Positions 27,580-35,954 of a DNA stretch of 64,000 bases are shown piece after piece. A model generated the notes under the pieces. It was not told where the DNA came from. It ran no database searches and saw only the letters and a list, made by a program, of their open reading frames with translations. How positions within the stretch are numbered: the first letter of the stretch is position 1; every line of letters starts with the position of its first letter. The DNA is from Sphingomonas crusticola (GTDB taxonomy: Bacteria; Pseudomonadota; Alphaproteobacteria; Sphingomonadales; Sphingomonadaceae). The translations under genes were made by a program, and so were the position numbers. The DNA lies in assembly GCF_003391115.1 (NCBI RefSeq), contig NZ_QTJP01000001.1:1674001-1738000 (forward strand), read 5' to 3'.

Positions 27580-28767
27580 ATGATGAACCCGCTGCCCTCC
27601 GTCGATATGCTCGGTGCCGATGCCGTCGCCATGCTCGCGCGGCTGATCGCGTTCGACACCACGTCGCGCGATTCGAACCTGGCCCTGATCGAGCATGTCG
27701 AAGGCCTGATGGGCCAAGTTGGCGTGGCGACGACCCGAGTGCCCAATAAAGACGGCAGCAAGGCCAATCTGTATGCGACCCTGGGTCCGCCGGTGGAGGG
27801 CGGCATCGTGCTGTCGGGGCATACCGATGTCGTGCCGGTGGATGGCCAGGCGTGGACGAGCGATCCCTTCGTGCTGACCGAGCGCGATGGGCGGCTATAT
27901 GGGCGCGGCACGTGCGACATGAAGGGCTTCATCGCGCTCGCGCTCGCCGCCGCACCGATATTCGCCGAACCGAGGCGGCTCAGCCGCCCGGTCCATCTGG
28001 CGCTCTCCTATGACGAGGAGGTCGGCTGCCTCGGCGCGCCGGCGATGATCGCCGAAATCGCGCGCCACCTGCCGAGGCCCTCGGCGGTGATCGTCGGCGA
28101 GCCGACCAACATGGAGGTGGTCCACGGCCATAAGGGCATCACCAGCTATTTCGTCACCGTCACCGGCCATGAGGCCCATTCGAGCCTGACCCATCTGGGG
28201 CTCTCGGCCAACATGGCCGCGATCCGGCTGATGCACAGCCTGAGCGCGCTCGCCGAGCGGCTGGAGCGGGAGGCGGATCCAGCCTCGCCGTTCGTGCCGG
28301 CGCACCCCACGCTGACCATCGGCCAGATTAACGGCGGTACCGCCGTCAACATTCTCGCGCGGGAATGCGTGTTCGTGTTCGACTTGCGCTGCCCGCCCGG
28401 GATCGACCCGCAGGCGGTGCTGGCGCCCTTCCTGGCGGAAGCGCGGGCGCTGGATGCGGAGATGAAGGCGCGCTTCCCCGAAGCCGGCGTGCGCGCGGTC
28501 CGCCGTTCGCTGACCCCCGCCTTCGCGCCCGAGCCGGACGGCGAAGCCGAGCGCATCGCGCGCAGCCTGGCCGGCGACAATGGTCCGCCCCGCGTGGTGG
28601 CCTATGCCGCCGAGGCCGGTCAGTTCCAGGAAGCCGGCTTCTCGACCGTGATCTGCGGACCCGGCTCGATCGAGCAGGCGCACCAGCCCAACGAATATGT
28701 CGAACGCGCCCAGATCGAGCGCGGCGCGGGCTTCATGCTGCGGCTGGCTGAGATGCTCGGGAGCTGA
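27580..28767 (+). CDS. argE: Acetylornithine deacetylase
   Basis: A 395-residue M20 metallohydrolase. Metal ligands and catalytic residues are seen in SGHTDVVPVDGQ (His, Asp), GRGTCDMKGF (bridging Asp), LSYDEEVGCLG (Glu-Glu) and the final HQPNEYV (His). Releases acetate from N-acetylornithine in arginine synthesis, agreeing with argG in the same window. No promoter can be assigned in the 236-base spacer upstream, which shows nothing else. Confidence 0.93.
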   Translation: MMNPLPSVDMLGADAVAMLARLIAFDTTSRDSNLALIEHVEGLMGQVGVATTRVPNKDGSKANLYATLGPPVEGGIVLSGHTDVVPVDGQAWTSDPFVLTERDGRLYGRGTCDMKGFIALALAAAPIFAEPRRLSRPVHLALSYDEEVGCLGAPAMIAEIARHLPRPSAVIVGEPTNMEVVHGHKGITSYFVTVTGHEAHSSLTHLGLSANMAAIRLMHSLSALAERLEREADPASPFVPAHPTLTIGQINGGTAVNILARECVFVFDLRCPPGIDPQAVLAPFLAEARALDAEMKARFPEAGVRAVRRSLTPAFAPEPDGEAERIARSLAGDNGPPRVVAYAAEAGQFQEAGFSTVICGPGSIEQAHQPNEYVERAQIERGAGFMLRLAEMLGS

Positions 28768-28846
28768 TGCGAGCGCTAAGAACTGCCCTTGACCCGTCCC
28801 TTGGGTCCGCCCCGATAAAGCGGTGAACCAGCAAAAGAGGTGATTC

Positions 28847-29878
28847 GTGGGCTCCTCCGTAAGCGTGCTGAATGCTTCTGCGGCAGCCCGGACATTGGGC
28901 GTCTCGATCAAGGCTTTGCGGCTTTACGAGGCGAACGGCCTCCTCGCCCCGGATCGAACCGGCGCCGGGTGGCGGACATACGATAGCGCGCAAATGGCGC
29001 GCGCGCGGGAGATCGTGGCGCTACGCGCGCTCGGTCTCGGCCTCGGCCAGATAAAGCATGTCGTCGACGGCGATGCGCGCCATCTGCAAGCCGCCCTGAC
29101 GACCCATGGCGCTGCGCTGGAGACCCGCTTCGCCGAACTCAGTGAAAGCATCGCGAAGCTCCGCCGGCTTCAGTCCGATCTCGCTTATGGCAAGCCGGCG
29201 GCGGAGGAACTGCCGGCCATCGCCCGGTCGCCACGCGGCCCCGCCATCGCCTTCGACCTGCCGTGGCCATGGGGCGGCGAGCGTTTCGAGCTGCGCGACA
29301 TTGCCGCGCTGACCTTCATCATCGGCCCGCTCGGCAGCGGCAAGACACGCCTGGCCGAGCGGCTTGCCGAGGCGCTGCCCGAGGCCGCATTCGTCGGGCT
29401 GGATCGGCTGGGCAATAAGGGCGCAAGCGCACGGGCGCAGATGGACGCCGAGCCCGCGCACGGCTCGCGGGTCGACCATGCGCTTGCCTGGCTCGCCGGC
29501 AACGGCGCGGAAGTTTCGGAGGCGCTGGTTACGCTGGTTACCGCGCTGGAGGCCGAAGGCCCGAAAATCCTCGTCATCGACATGGTGGAACAGGGCCTGG
29601 ACCGGGCCACGCAACAGGCGCTCATCGCCTATCTGCGCCAGCGCACCGGAAAGCGGCGGCTGCTCTTCCTGATGACGCGTTCGTCGTCGATCCTCGACAT
29701 GGCGGCCATGGGCAGCGACGAAGCCATTTTGTTCTGCCCCGCAAATCACAGCCCGCCGACGATCGTCGCCCCCTATCCCGGCGCGCCCGGCTATGAAGCC
29801 GTCGCGTCCTGCCTGGCCTCGCCCGAGGTCCGTGCGCGCACCGCCGGAGCCCTGGCATGGCGGCCGCAAGCAGCGTGA
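28847..29878 (+). CDS. MerR-family regulator fused to a P-loop ATPase domain
   Basis: A 343-residue fusion. Residues about 5-75 form a MerR winged helix (AARTLGVSIKALRLYEANGLLAPDRT...GWRTYD). A coiled-coil linker (about 80-115) follows. From about 130 there is a P-loop domain with Walker A GPLGSGKT (160-167) and a Walker B-like ILVIDMVEQGLD (241-252). There is no ABC signature motif. It starts with GTG after an AGAGGTGA site. Ordinary MerR proteins carry a small ligand domain instead, so this may be an ATP-dependent regulator. Its target is unknown; its neighbours argE and the phosphate genes give no direct clue. Confidence 0.75.
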   Translation: MGSSVSVLNASAAARTLGVSIKALRLYEANGLLAPDRTGAGWRTYDSAQMARAREIVALRALGLGLGQIKHVVDGDARHLQAALTTHGAALETRFAELSESIAKLRRLQSDLAYGKPAAEELPAIARSPRGPAIAFDLPWPWGGERFELRDIAALTFIIGPLGSGKTRLAERLAEALPEAAFVGLDRLGNKGASARAQMDAEPAHGSRVDHALAWLAGNGAEVSEALVTLVTALEAEGPKILVIDMVEQGLDRATQQALIAYLRQRTGKRRLLFLMTRSSSILDMAAMGSDEAILFCPANHSPPTIVAPYPGAPGYEAVASCLASPEVRARTAGALAWRPQAA

Positions 29879-29957
29879 AGCCCTGTCCAGGACTGGCGCG
29901 GCGAAAGAGTGCCGTGCCGGGATTCACTTGGGAGTCCGGATAAGCTAAGGGAAACGA

Positions 29958-29976
29958 AAGGAGATATCCTGCCATC
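29958..29976 (+). promoter_or_regulatory. Ribosome site facing an ATC codon (possible non-canonical start)
   Basis: AAGGAG at 29958-29963 is followed ten bases later by ATC at 29974. From that ATC the frame reads IRQVAALPYKTDDSG into the Nudix domain, exactly where homologues begin with methionine. No ATG, GTG or TTG in this frame lies between the ribosome site and GTG 30022. Either ATC is used as start, or translation begins at 30022 with a shortened domain. Confidence 0.5.
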
Positions 29977-30021
29977 CGACAGGTCGCCGCGCTTCCCTAC
30001 AAGACAGATGACAGCGGCGCG

Positions 30022-31089
30022 GTGAGCGTGCTGCTTATCACCAGCCGCGACACGCGCCGCTGGGTGCTGCCCAAGGGCAATCCGATCCGCGGACTGGCGA
30101 GCCACGAGGCGGCCGCGCACGAGGCGTTCGAGGAAGCGGGCGTCAGCGGCATCGCCTGTCCAACCCCGCTCGGCCAGTATGCCTATTGGAAGAGGCGCCG
30201 TAACGGGCAGATCAAGCGCGCCACGGTCGCGCTGTTCCCGCTGGCGGTGACCGAGCAGGCCGAGGAATGGCCCGAGCAGGACGAGCGCGATACGCAGTGG
30301 TTCGATCTCGCCGGGGCGGCGGCTGCGGTCGACGAACCCGACCTGTCGCGGCTGATCGGCGGCTTCCGCGCACCACGCCGTCCCACTGGACGACGCGAGC
30401 GGTTATTGTCATGGGCGCGCAGACAAGGGGAGAATTTGCCGATGCTGCGCTGGTTCCAGGCGCTCATGCCCAAGCAGGGCCGCTTCTTCGACCAGTTCGA
30501 GGATCATGCCGCGACGCTCGTCGCCGGCGCGGACGCGCTCGCGCGCCTGCTGCAGGGCGGGCCGGACATCGCGCTCCACGTCAAGGAGATCTACGACCGC
30601 GAGCATCAGGCGGACGATATCACGCGCGACGTGCTGCAGGACGTGCGCCGTATCCTGATCACGCCGTTCGACCGCACCGCCATCACCGGCCTGATCGCGG
30701 CGATGGACGACGCGATCGACCAGATGAACGGCACCGCCAAGGCGATCACCTTGTTCGAGCTTAGCGATTTCGAGCCGCAGATGCGCGACATGAGCGGGAT
30801 CATCGTCGAGGCGGCGCGCGTCACGTCAGAAGTCATGCCCCTGCTGCGCTCGATCGGCGACAATGCCACGCGTATCCTGGAACTGACCGCGCGGCTGGTG
30901 CAGCTGGAAGGCCATGCCGACGAGATCCACGATGCCGGCCTCAAGGCGCTCTACAAGGCGGCCGAAGGCGACGCGCGGCCGATGGCGTTCATCGTCGGGC
31001 GCGAAATCTACAGCCATCTCGAGCGCGTCGTCGACCGGTTCGAGGATGTCGCCAACGAGGTCCAGGGCCTCGTGCTCGACCACGCCTGA
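30022..31089 (+). CDS. Nudix-like domain fused to DUF47/PhoU-like phosphate transport regulator
   Basis: A 355-residue frame (371 if started at ATC 29974). Residues 1-120 are Nudix-like: WVLPKGN then GLASHEAAAHEAFEEAGV, a Nudix box that keeps the EExG metal residues but has Leu for the first Glu and His for Arg. From Met141 the DUF47 domain begins (MLRWFQALMPKQGRFFDQFEDHA) and continues as a PhoU-like helical bundle. An AAGGGGAG site nine bases before codon 141 allows DUF47 to be made alone. The PiT transporter gene follows 12 bases later, and DUF47 proteins are known PiT partners. The Nudix part resembles inositol-polyphosphate or dinucleotide phosphohydrolases; activity is doubtful. Confidence 0.82.
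   Translation: MSVLLITSRDTRRWVLPKGNPIRGLASHEAAAHEAFEEAGVSGIACPTPLGQYAYWKRRRNGQIKRATVALFPLAVTEQAEEWPEQDERDTQWFDLAGAAAAVDEPDLSRLIGGFRAPRRPTGRRERLLSWARRQGENLPMLRWFQALMPKQGRFFDQFEDHAATLVAGADALARLLQGGPDIALHVKEIYDREHQADDITRDVLQDVRRILITPFDRTAITGLIAAMDDAIDQMNGTAKAITLFELSDFEPQMRDMSGIIVEAARVTSEVMPLLRSIGDNATRILELTARLVQLEGHADEIHDAGLKALYKAAEGDARPMAFIVGREIYSHLERVVDRFEDVANEVQGLVLDHA
30425..30444 (+). promoter_or_regulatory. Internal ribosome site and start for DUF47 alone
   Basis: AAGGGGAG at 30425-30432, nine bases of spacer, then ATG at 30442, which is exactly where stand-alone DUF47 proteins begin. There is no stop codon between the Nudix part and this ATG. Confidence 0.6.
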
Positions 31090-31101
31090 GCGATAAGCGA
31101 T

Positions 31102-32100
31102 TTGGCGCATATCCCCATCTTACTGCTGTTCGGACTGATCGGCATTGCCTTGCTGTTCGACCTGCTGAACGGGCTGCACGACGCCGCCAATTCGATCGCC
31201 ACCGTCGTTTCAACGCGCGTGCTCAGCCCGCAGGTCGCGGTGTTCTGGGCCGCCTTCTTCAATTTCATCGCTTTCCTGGTGTTCAACCACAGCGTCGCCC
31301 ACACGATCGGCAAGGGCACCATCTCGATCGACGTGATCGACGCGCAGGTGATCTTCGGCGCGCTGATGGGCGCAATCACGTGGAATCTGGTGACCTGGGG
31401 CCTCGGCATACCGTCCTCGTCCAGCCATGCGCTGATCGGCGGTTTGATCGGCGCGGGCACGGCCAAGGGCGGCATGGCCGCGATCATCTGGTCGGGCGTC
31501 GGCAAGACGGTGGCGGCGATCTTCCTGTCGCCGCTGATCGGGATGGGCTTGGCGCTGATCATGGTGCTGATCACCAGCTGGCTATTCGTGCGTCAGACGC
31601 CGGCCGCCGCCGACCGGCTGTTCCGAAAGCTGCAGCTGGTTTCGGCCGCCGCCTATTCGCTCGGCCATGGCGGCAATGACGCCCAGAAGACGATGGGGAT
31701 CATCACCGTCCTGCTCTACTCGCAGGGCATGCTGTCGGGCGAATGGCATATCCCCTTGTGGGTCGTGATCTCCTGCCAGGCGGCGATGGGCATCGGCACG
31801 CTCGTTGGCGGCTGGCGCATTGTCCATACGATGGGATCGAAGATCACACGCCTGACGCCGACCCAGGGCTTCTGCGCAGAGACCGGCGGCGCGATCACGC
31901 TGGCGCTGGCGACGATCGGCGGTATCCCGGTTTCGACCACGCATACCATTACCGGCGCGATCGTCGGCGTCGGCGCGGCGCGGCGCATGTCGGCGGTGCG
32001 CTGGAGCGTCGCCTCCAGCATCGTCGTCGCCTGGTTCGTGACCCTGCCGGCGGCGGCTTTGGTCGGCGCGGCTTTTTACGAGCTGACCCGGCTGTTCTGA
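31102..32100 (+). CDS. Low-affinity inorganic phosphate transporter, PiT family
   Basis: A 332-residue inner-membrane transporter. The duplicated PiT signature appears as GLHDAANSIATVVSTRVLSP (about residues 24-43) and SLGHGGNDAQKTMGI (about 190-204). GIPSSSSHALIGGLIGAG and GIPVSTTHTITGAIVG are the matching SS/TT-H motifs. About ten helices. The start is TTG at 31102, 12 bases after the DUF47 stop. It forms a phosphate uptake pair with the upstream gene. Confidence 0.92.
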   Translation: MAHIPILLLFGLIGIALLFDLLNGLHDAANSIATVVSTRVLSPQVAVFWAAFFNFIAFLVFNHSVAHTIGKGTISIDVIDAQVIFGALMGAITWNLVTWGLGIPSSSSHALIGGLIGAGTAKGGMAAIIWSGVGKTVAAIFLSPLIGMGLALIMVLITSWLFVRQTPAAADRLFRKLQLVSAAAYSLGHGGNDAQKTMGIITVLLYSQGMLSGEWHIPLWVVISCQAAMGIGTLVGGWRIVHTMGSKITRLTPTQGFCAETGGAITLALATIGGIPVSTTHTITGAIVGVGAARRMSAVRWSVASSIVVAWFVTLPAAALVGAAFYELTRLF

Positions 32101-32120
32101 GCACGATCGATCACCTAAAC

Positions 32121-32250
32121 CGCTCATCCTGAGTAGGGATCGAGTAGCTGCGCGAGCAGCGTATCGAGAGCCCGTATCGAAGGACGCTGCTTCGATACGA
32201 GCCCTCGATACGGCCCTATGGGCCTACTCGGCCCCTACTCAGCATGAGCG
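32121..32250. repeat. Long intergenic inverted repeat, full element (R4)
   Basis: 130 bases, very close to R3 (16141-16269): CGCTCATCCTGAGTAG at one end, CTACTCAGCATGAGCG at the other, with the internal GTATCGAG/CTCGATAC pairs. It lies between the phosphate transporter and recJ. Confidence 0.85.
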
Positions 32251-32307
32251 GAATGGGACGAAAGCTAAGGGATTCACGCGGACTCGGATGCGGTGTAGGA
32301 TGCGGCG

Positions 32308-34071
32308 ATGACGCCCGCGCTCTCCGTGACCCGCTCAATCCTCGGCCAGCCATGGCGCTGGCGCGGGCTGGAAGGCGAGCGCCGCGACGAGGGATTCGCA
32401 CCCGATGATCTGGTGACGCAATTGCTGCTGTCACGCGGCGTTGCGCGCGACGCGCTCGAACGGCATCGCATCCCCACGATCCGCGGCTTCATGCCCGATC
32501 CCTCCATCTTCCGCGACATGGACGTCGCGGCCGAGCGGCTTGCCGCCGCCGTGCTGGAGAAAGAGCCGGTCACGATCTTCGGCGATTATGACGTCGATGG
32601 CGCCACCTCCGCCGCCCTGCTGATCCGTCTGCTGCGCGATCTCGGCCTCGATCCGCAGGCCTATATCCCCGACCGGCTGATGGAGGGTTACGGCCCTTCG
32701 GGAGAAGCTCTGGTCAGGATCGCGCGCGGCGGGGCGCGGCTGATCGTCACGGTCGATTGCGGCGCACAGGCATTTGACGCGCTCGACATGGCCGCGGCGG
32801 AAGGCGTGGACGTGATCGTGGTCGATCATCATAAATGCGCGTCCGAGCTGCCCAAGGCGTTCGCGCTGGTGAATCCGAACCGGCTGGATGAGGAGGAAGG
32901 GGCGGCCCACGGCCACCTCGCCGCGGTCGGCGTCGCCTTCCTGCTGGGGGCGGCCCTCATCCGCACCTTGCGCGCGCGCGGCTGGTTCGCCGACCGGCCC
33001 GAGCCGCGCCTTATCGACCTGCTTGACCTGGTGGCCCTGGGCACGGTCGCCGATGTTGCCCAGCTCAGGGGGCTCAATCGCGCCTTCGTCGCGCAAGGGC
33101 TCAAGGTAATGGCACAGGGCCGCAATATCGGCCTGACGGCGCTGGCCCGCGCCGCGGGCCTGACCAAGGCGGTGACCTGCACCGATCTCGGCTTTGCGCT
33201 CGGCCCGCGCATCAATGCCGGCGGCCGCGTCGGCAAGGCCGATCTCGGCGTGCGGCTGCTCACCACCACCAGCGAAAGCGAGGCGGAGGAGATCGCGACC
33301 GAACTCGACCGCCTCAACGTGGAACGCCGCGCGATTGAAACCGCGGTGACCGAAGCCGCCGAAGCAATGGTGCACACGCAAGGCAATCGCGCGGTGGCGA
33401 TCATGTCCGGTCCAGGCTGGCATCCCGGCGTGATCGGCATCGTCGCCGGCCGCCTCAAGGAAAAGCTCGGCCGCCCGGCGATCGTCATCGCGATCGATGG
33501 CAACGGCATCGGCAAGGGCTCGGGCCGATCCATTTCCGGCGTCGATCTAGGCGCGGCGGTGCTCGCGGCCAAGGATCTGGGCCTGCTCATCGCTGGCGGC
33601 GGCCATGCGATGGCAGCGGGACTGACGGTCGCCGCCGACAAGATCGAAGCGCTCGCCGACTTCCTCGACCAGCGCCTTGCCAACGACGTCGCCCTATCGC
33701 GCGACGACCGCGCTTTGCTGCTCGACGCGGTGCTGAGCTGCGGCGGTGTCGCACCGGCACTCGTCGAGGCGCTGGAAGCCGGCGGCCCCTATGGCGCGGG
33801 CTGGCCGAGCCCGCGCGTCGCCGCTGGGCCGGTGCGCGTGATCAAATGCGATGTCGTCGGCAATGGCCATGTGCGCGCGGTCGTGGCGGGCGAGGACGGG
33901 CGCTCGATCAAGACGATCGCGTTCCGCCAGGCCGAAAGCGCGCTCGGCCAGGCCCTGTTGGGCGCAGGCCCGCATCGCCGCCTGTGGCTGGCCGGACGCG
34001 CCCGCATCGATCTGTGGAACGGCGGCGGCCAGGCGGAATTGCATATTGATGACGCCGCCTGGGCAGATTGA
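32308..34071 (+). CDS. recJ: Single-stranded-DNA-specific exonuclease RecJ
   Basis: A 587-residue 5'-3' exonuclease. DHH-family motifs are present: GDYDVDGATSAAL (residues 90s-100s), VTVDCGAQ, VVDHHKC, and the DHHA1 motif with GPGWHPGVIGIVAGRL, GSGRSI and GGGHAMAAG. Acts in recombination and mismatch repair. The ATG at 32308 gives the expected N-terminus. No operon partner. Confidence 0.95.
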   Translation: MTPALSVTRSILGQPWRWRGLEGERRDEGFAPDDLVTQLLLSRGVARDALERHRIPTIRGFMPDPSIFRDMDVAAERLAAAVLEKEPVTIFGDYDVDGATSAALLIRLLRDLGLDPQAYIPDRLMEGYGPSGEALVRIARGGARLIVTVDCGAQAFDALDMAAAEGVDVIVVDHHKCASELPKAFALVNPNRLDEEEGAAHGHLAAVGVAFLLGAALIRTLRARGWFADRPEPRLIDLLDLVALGTVADVAQLRGLNRAFVAQGLKVMAQGRNIGLTALARAAGLTKAVTCTDLGFALGPRINAGGRVGKADLGVRLLTTTSESEAEEIATELDRLNVERRAIETAVTEAAEAMVHTQGNRAVAIMSGPGWHPGVIGIVAGRLKEKLGRPAIVIAIDGNGIGKGSGRSISGVDLGAAVLAAKDLGLLIAGGGHAMAAGLTVAADKIEALADFLDQRLANDVALSRDDRALLLDAVLSCGGVAPALVEALEAGGPYGAGWPSPRVAAGPVRVIKCDVVGNGHVRAVVAGEDGRSIKTIAFRQAESALGQALLGAGPHRRLWLAGRARIDLWNGGGQAELHIDDAAWAD

Positions 34072-34134
34072 CGGGGCCGAAGCGTCGCCGCCGATTGACC
34101 TCTTTGTTTCCCACCCCTAAGCGGACGCCCGGAT

Positions 34135-34210
34135 GGCCCCTTCGTCTAGCGGTCTAGGACGCGGCCCTTTCACGGCTGAAACACGGGTTCGATTCCCGTA
34201 GGGGTCACCA
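34135..34210 (+). tRNA. tRNA-Glu (anticodon UUC)
   Basis: 76 bases including encoded CCA. The acceptor stem GGCCCCT pairs with AGGGGTC (one G-U). The anticodon loop CTTTCAC carries TTC, and the T arm ACGGGTTCGATTCCCGT is standard. A possible promoter, TTGACC at 34095 and TAAGCG at 34118 with a 17-base spacer, lies upstream. Confidence 0.96.
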
Positions 34211-34338
34211 TCCACTGCCGAAAACGGCACGTGCGCGCGAGATTCGCGAAAATCACAGATTCAGCCGCGCGTTGAACCCGCCCGAGTTCGCGACGCGAGT
34301 AGTGGTCGGCGGCAAGCGTTCCAATGGGGAAGGCGCCT

Positions 34339-35781
34339 TCAGCCATGGGCTTCGCTCGGAAGGCCTTTGATCTGGAAGGTGAGTCGAAAGATCGAGCCCC
34401 CTGAAGGATTGGGGCTGTAGGTGCATTCCGCGCCCATCGTCTGCGCAAGTATCTTGACGATGTAGAGGCCGAGACCCGATCCTCGCGACCCACTCGGCGG
34501 CGGCGTCGAACCGCGTCGGAACTTGGCGAACAGCATCGGGCGCTCCCCTGCGGGTACGCCAACCCCGTGGTCCTCGATTTCAATGAAGGCATGGGCATCC
34601 GCAAGACCGGTGACGACCCGCACGGCCGAGCCTTTGAGGGAGTAGCGGACCGCGTTGGACAGCAGATTGTCCAGTATCTGCCCGATATTGTCGGCGTCTC
34701 CCCAGGCAAGCACCGGCTGATCGGGGATTATGGTCTTGATGGCCACGCCGGCCGCGCGCGCCAGCGGTTCCACCCGCTGCACCGAAGCTGTCAAAAGGAC
34801 GCCCAGGTCCTTGCACTTGATCGCCGGCGCCGCACGTCCCTCAACTTCATGCGCGTCGAGCAGGCGTCCGACCAATGCCAGCATCGCCGTGACGGAGCCG
34901 CCCGCCGCGTCGAGCAGGCGGAACATTCCCTCCGGCGATGCGGGGGGCCGGTGCCGGGCCAAATCAAGCAGGTTGGCGAGACCGAATAACGGGCTGCGCA
35001 GGTCGTGCGCCGCGATCGCCATCAGGTCGTTGAGTTCGCTTACCTGGCGGCTCAGGGCCGCATTCCGCTCCGCGATCTGGCGGCGTTGGAGGCGGCCGAC
35101 TTGCTGAATGCGATCGATGCCACTTCGCGCGAAGCATCCCGCCAGGACAGCGAAGCCGGTGTTGGTCAGCGGGAAGACCTTGCTGAGCAGCGGAAGGTCG
35201 AGTGACGACAGCCAGGTAACGTAAAAGGCATAGGTGGCTACGCCGATGGCGATGAATCGCCGCGGCGGTATCATGTAGAATGCCGATACGGTGAGGAATG
35301 TCAGCGAGTAACCGCTGGTGAGCCGCCCCTCGAGCCCGGCAAGATAGCCGGCTCCGCTGGAGCTCAGCAGTGCGAAAATCACGAAGGATTCGACCAGGAA
35401 TGGCGGTCCGTGCGTGCGCGAACGCTGGGCGCGCCGAGCGAGAAACCAGAAGATGGGCGCGCAGACCAGCGCGACGGCGATGAGGCCCCACATGGCGGCG
35501 ACATTGCGGACCAGATTGACGGAGATTTCGACGGCGGCAGCGGCCAAGGCAATGAGCGAACCGAGTTCGACGCGGCGATAATCGACGCGGATATCGTCCT
35601 CGCCATGGGGCAAACGATAGCCGGCACGGGGATCCAGAATGTGATCCTCGGGAAGGACGCTGTCCGGAAGGGTTTTCGCCGGGGAATCGGGCCAAGCCTC
35701 TCCGGTCGCCTTCCGGCTGCCCGCTTCGTCCGCGGCGACCGGCTCGCCCGGCGGGTGCAAATGTTCGACATCCGCGGTCAT
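34339..35781 (-). CDS. Membrane sensor histidine kinase
   Basis: A 480-residue kinase. A cytoplasmic N-terminal tail (about 1-70) is followed by about six membrane helices (about 73-216), a coiled coil, the HisKA H-box AAHDLRSPL with His259, and a GHKL domain with N-box LDNLLSNAVRYS, D-box and GSGLGLYIV. The sensor is purely membrane-embedded (MASE-like). It is the last gene of the minus-strand cassette, 173 bases after the permease stop, so it may have its own promoter. No adjacent response regulator; the single receivers upstream in the same run are candidates. Confidence 0.88.
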   Translation of the reverse strand: MTADVEHLHPPGEPVAADEAGSRKATGEAWPDSPAKTLPDSVLPEDHILDPRAGYRLPHGEDDIRVDYRRVELGSLIALAAAAVEISVNLVRNVAAMWGLIAVALVCAPIFWFLARRAQRSRTHGPPFLVESFVIFALLSSSGAGYLAGLEGRLTSGYSLTFLTVSAFYMIPPRRFIAIGVATYAFYVTWLSSLDLPLLSKVFPLTNTGFAVLAGCFARSGIDRIQQVGRLQRRQIAERNAALSRQVSELNDLMAIAAHDLRSPLFGLANLLDLARHRPPASPEGMFRLLDAAGGSVTAMLALVGRLLDAHEVEGRAAPAIKCKDLGVLLTASVQRVEPLARAAGVAIKTIIPDQPVLAWGDADNIGQILDNLLSNAVRYSLKGSAVRVVTGLADAHAFIEIEDHGVGVPAGERPMLFAKFRRGSTPPPSGSRGSGLGLYIVKILAQTMGAECTYSPNPSGGSIFRLTFQIKGLPSEAHG

Positions 35782-35954
35782 GGCTTCTGTCCAATCAGTG
35801 ATCCTGGATGCTGAAGTTGTCGAGCCAGGCTTTTTTTAGACCATCGCGATCCTTCAGCGGCTTTCCCAAATAATTTGGCCGTTCCTTGCAAGCTTGAATG
35901 AGACGCCGAACCGTTCACGCAGATCAAACAGGCTCTGGCAAAGGGTGAAAAAAG

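Noticed and set aside
35782..35954. Terminator between the permease and the last kinase
   Set aside because: A run of T occurs near 35829 but no stable stem precedes it on the minus strand, so I cannot support one.
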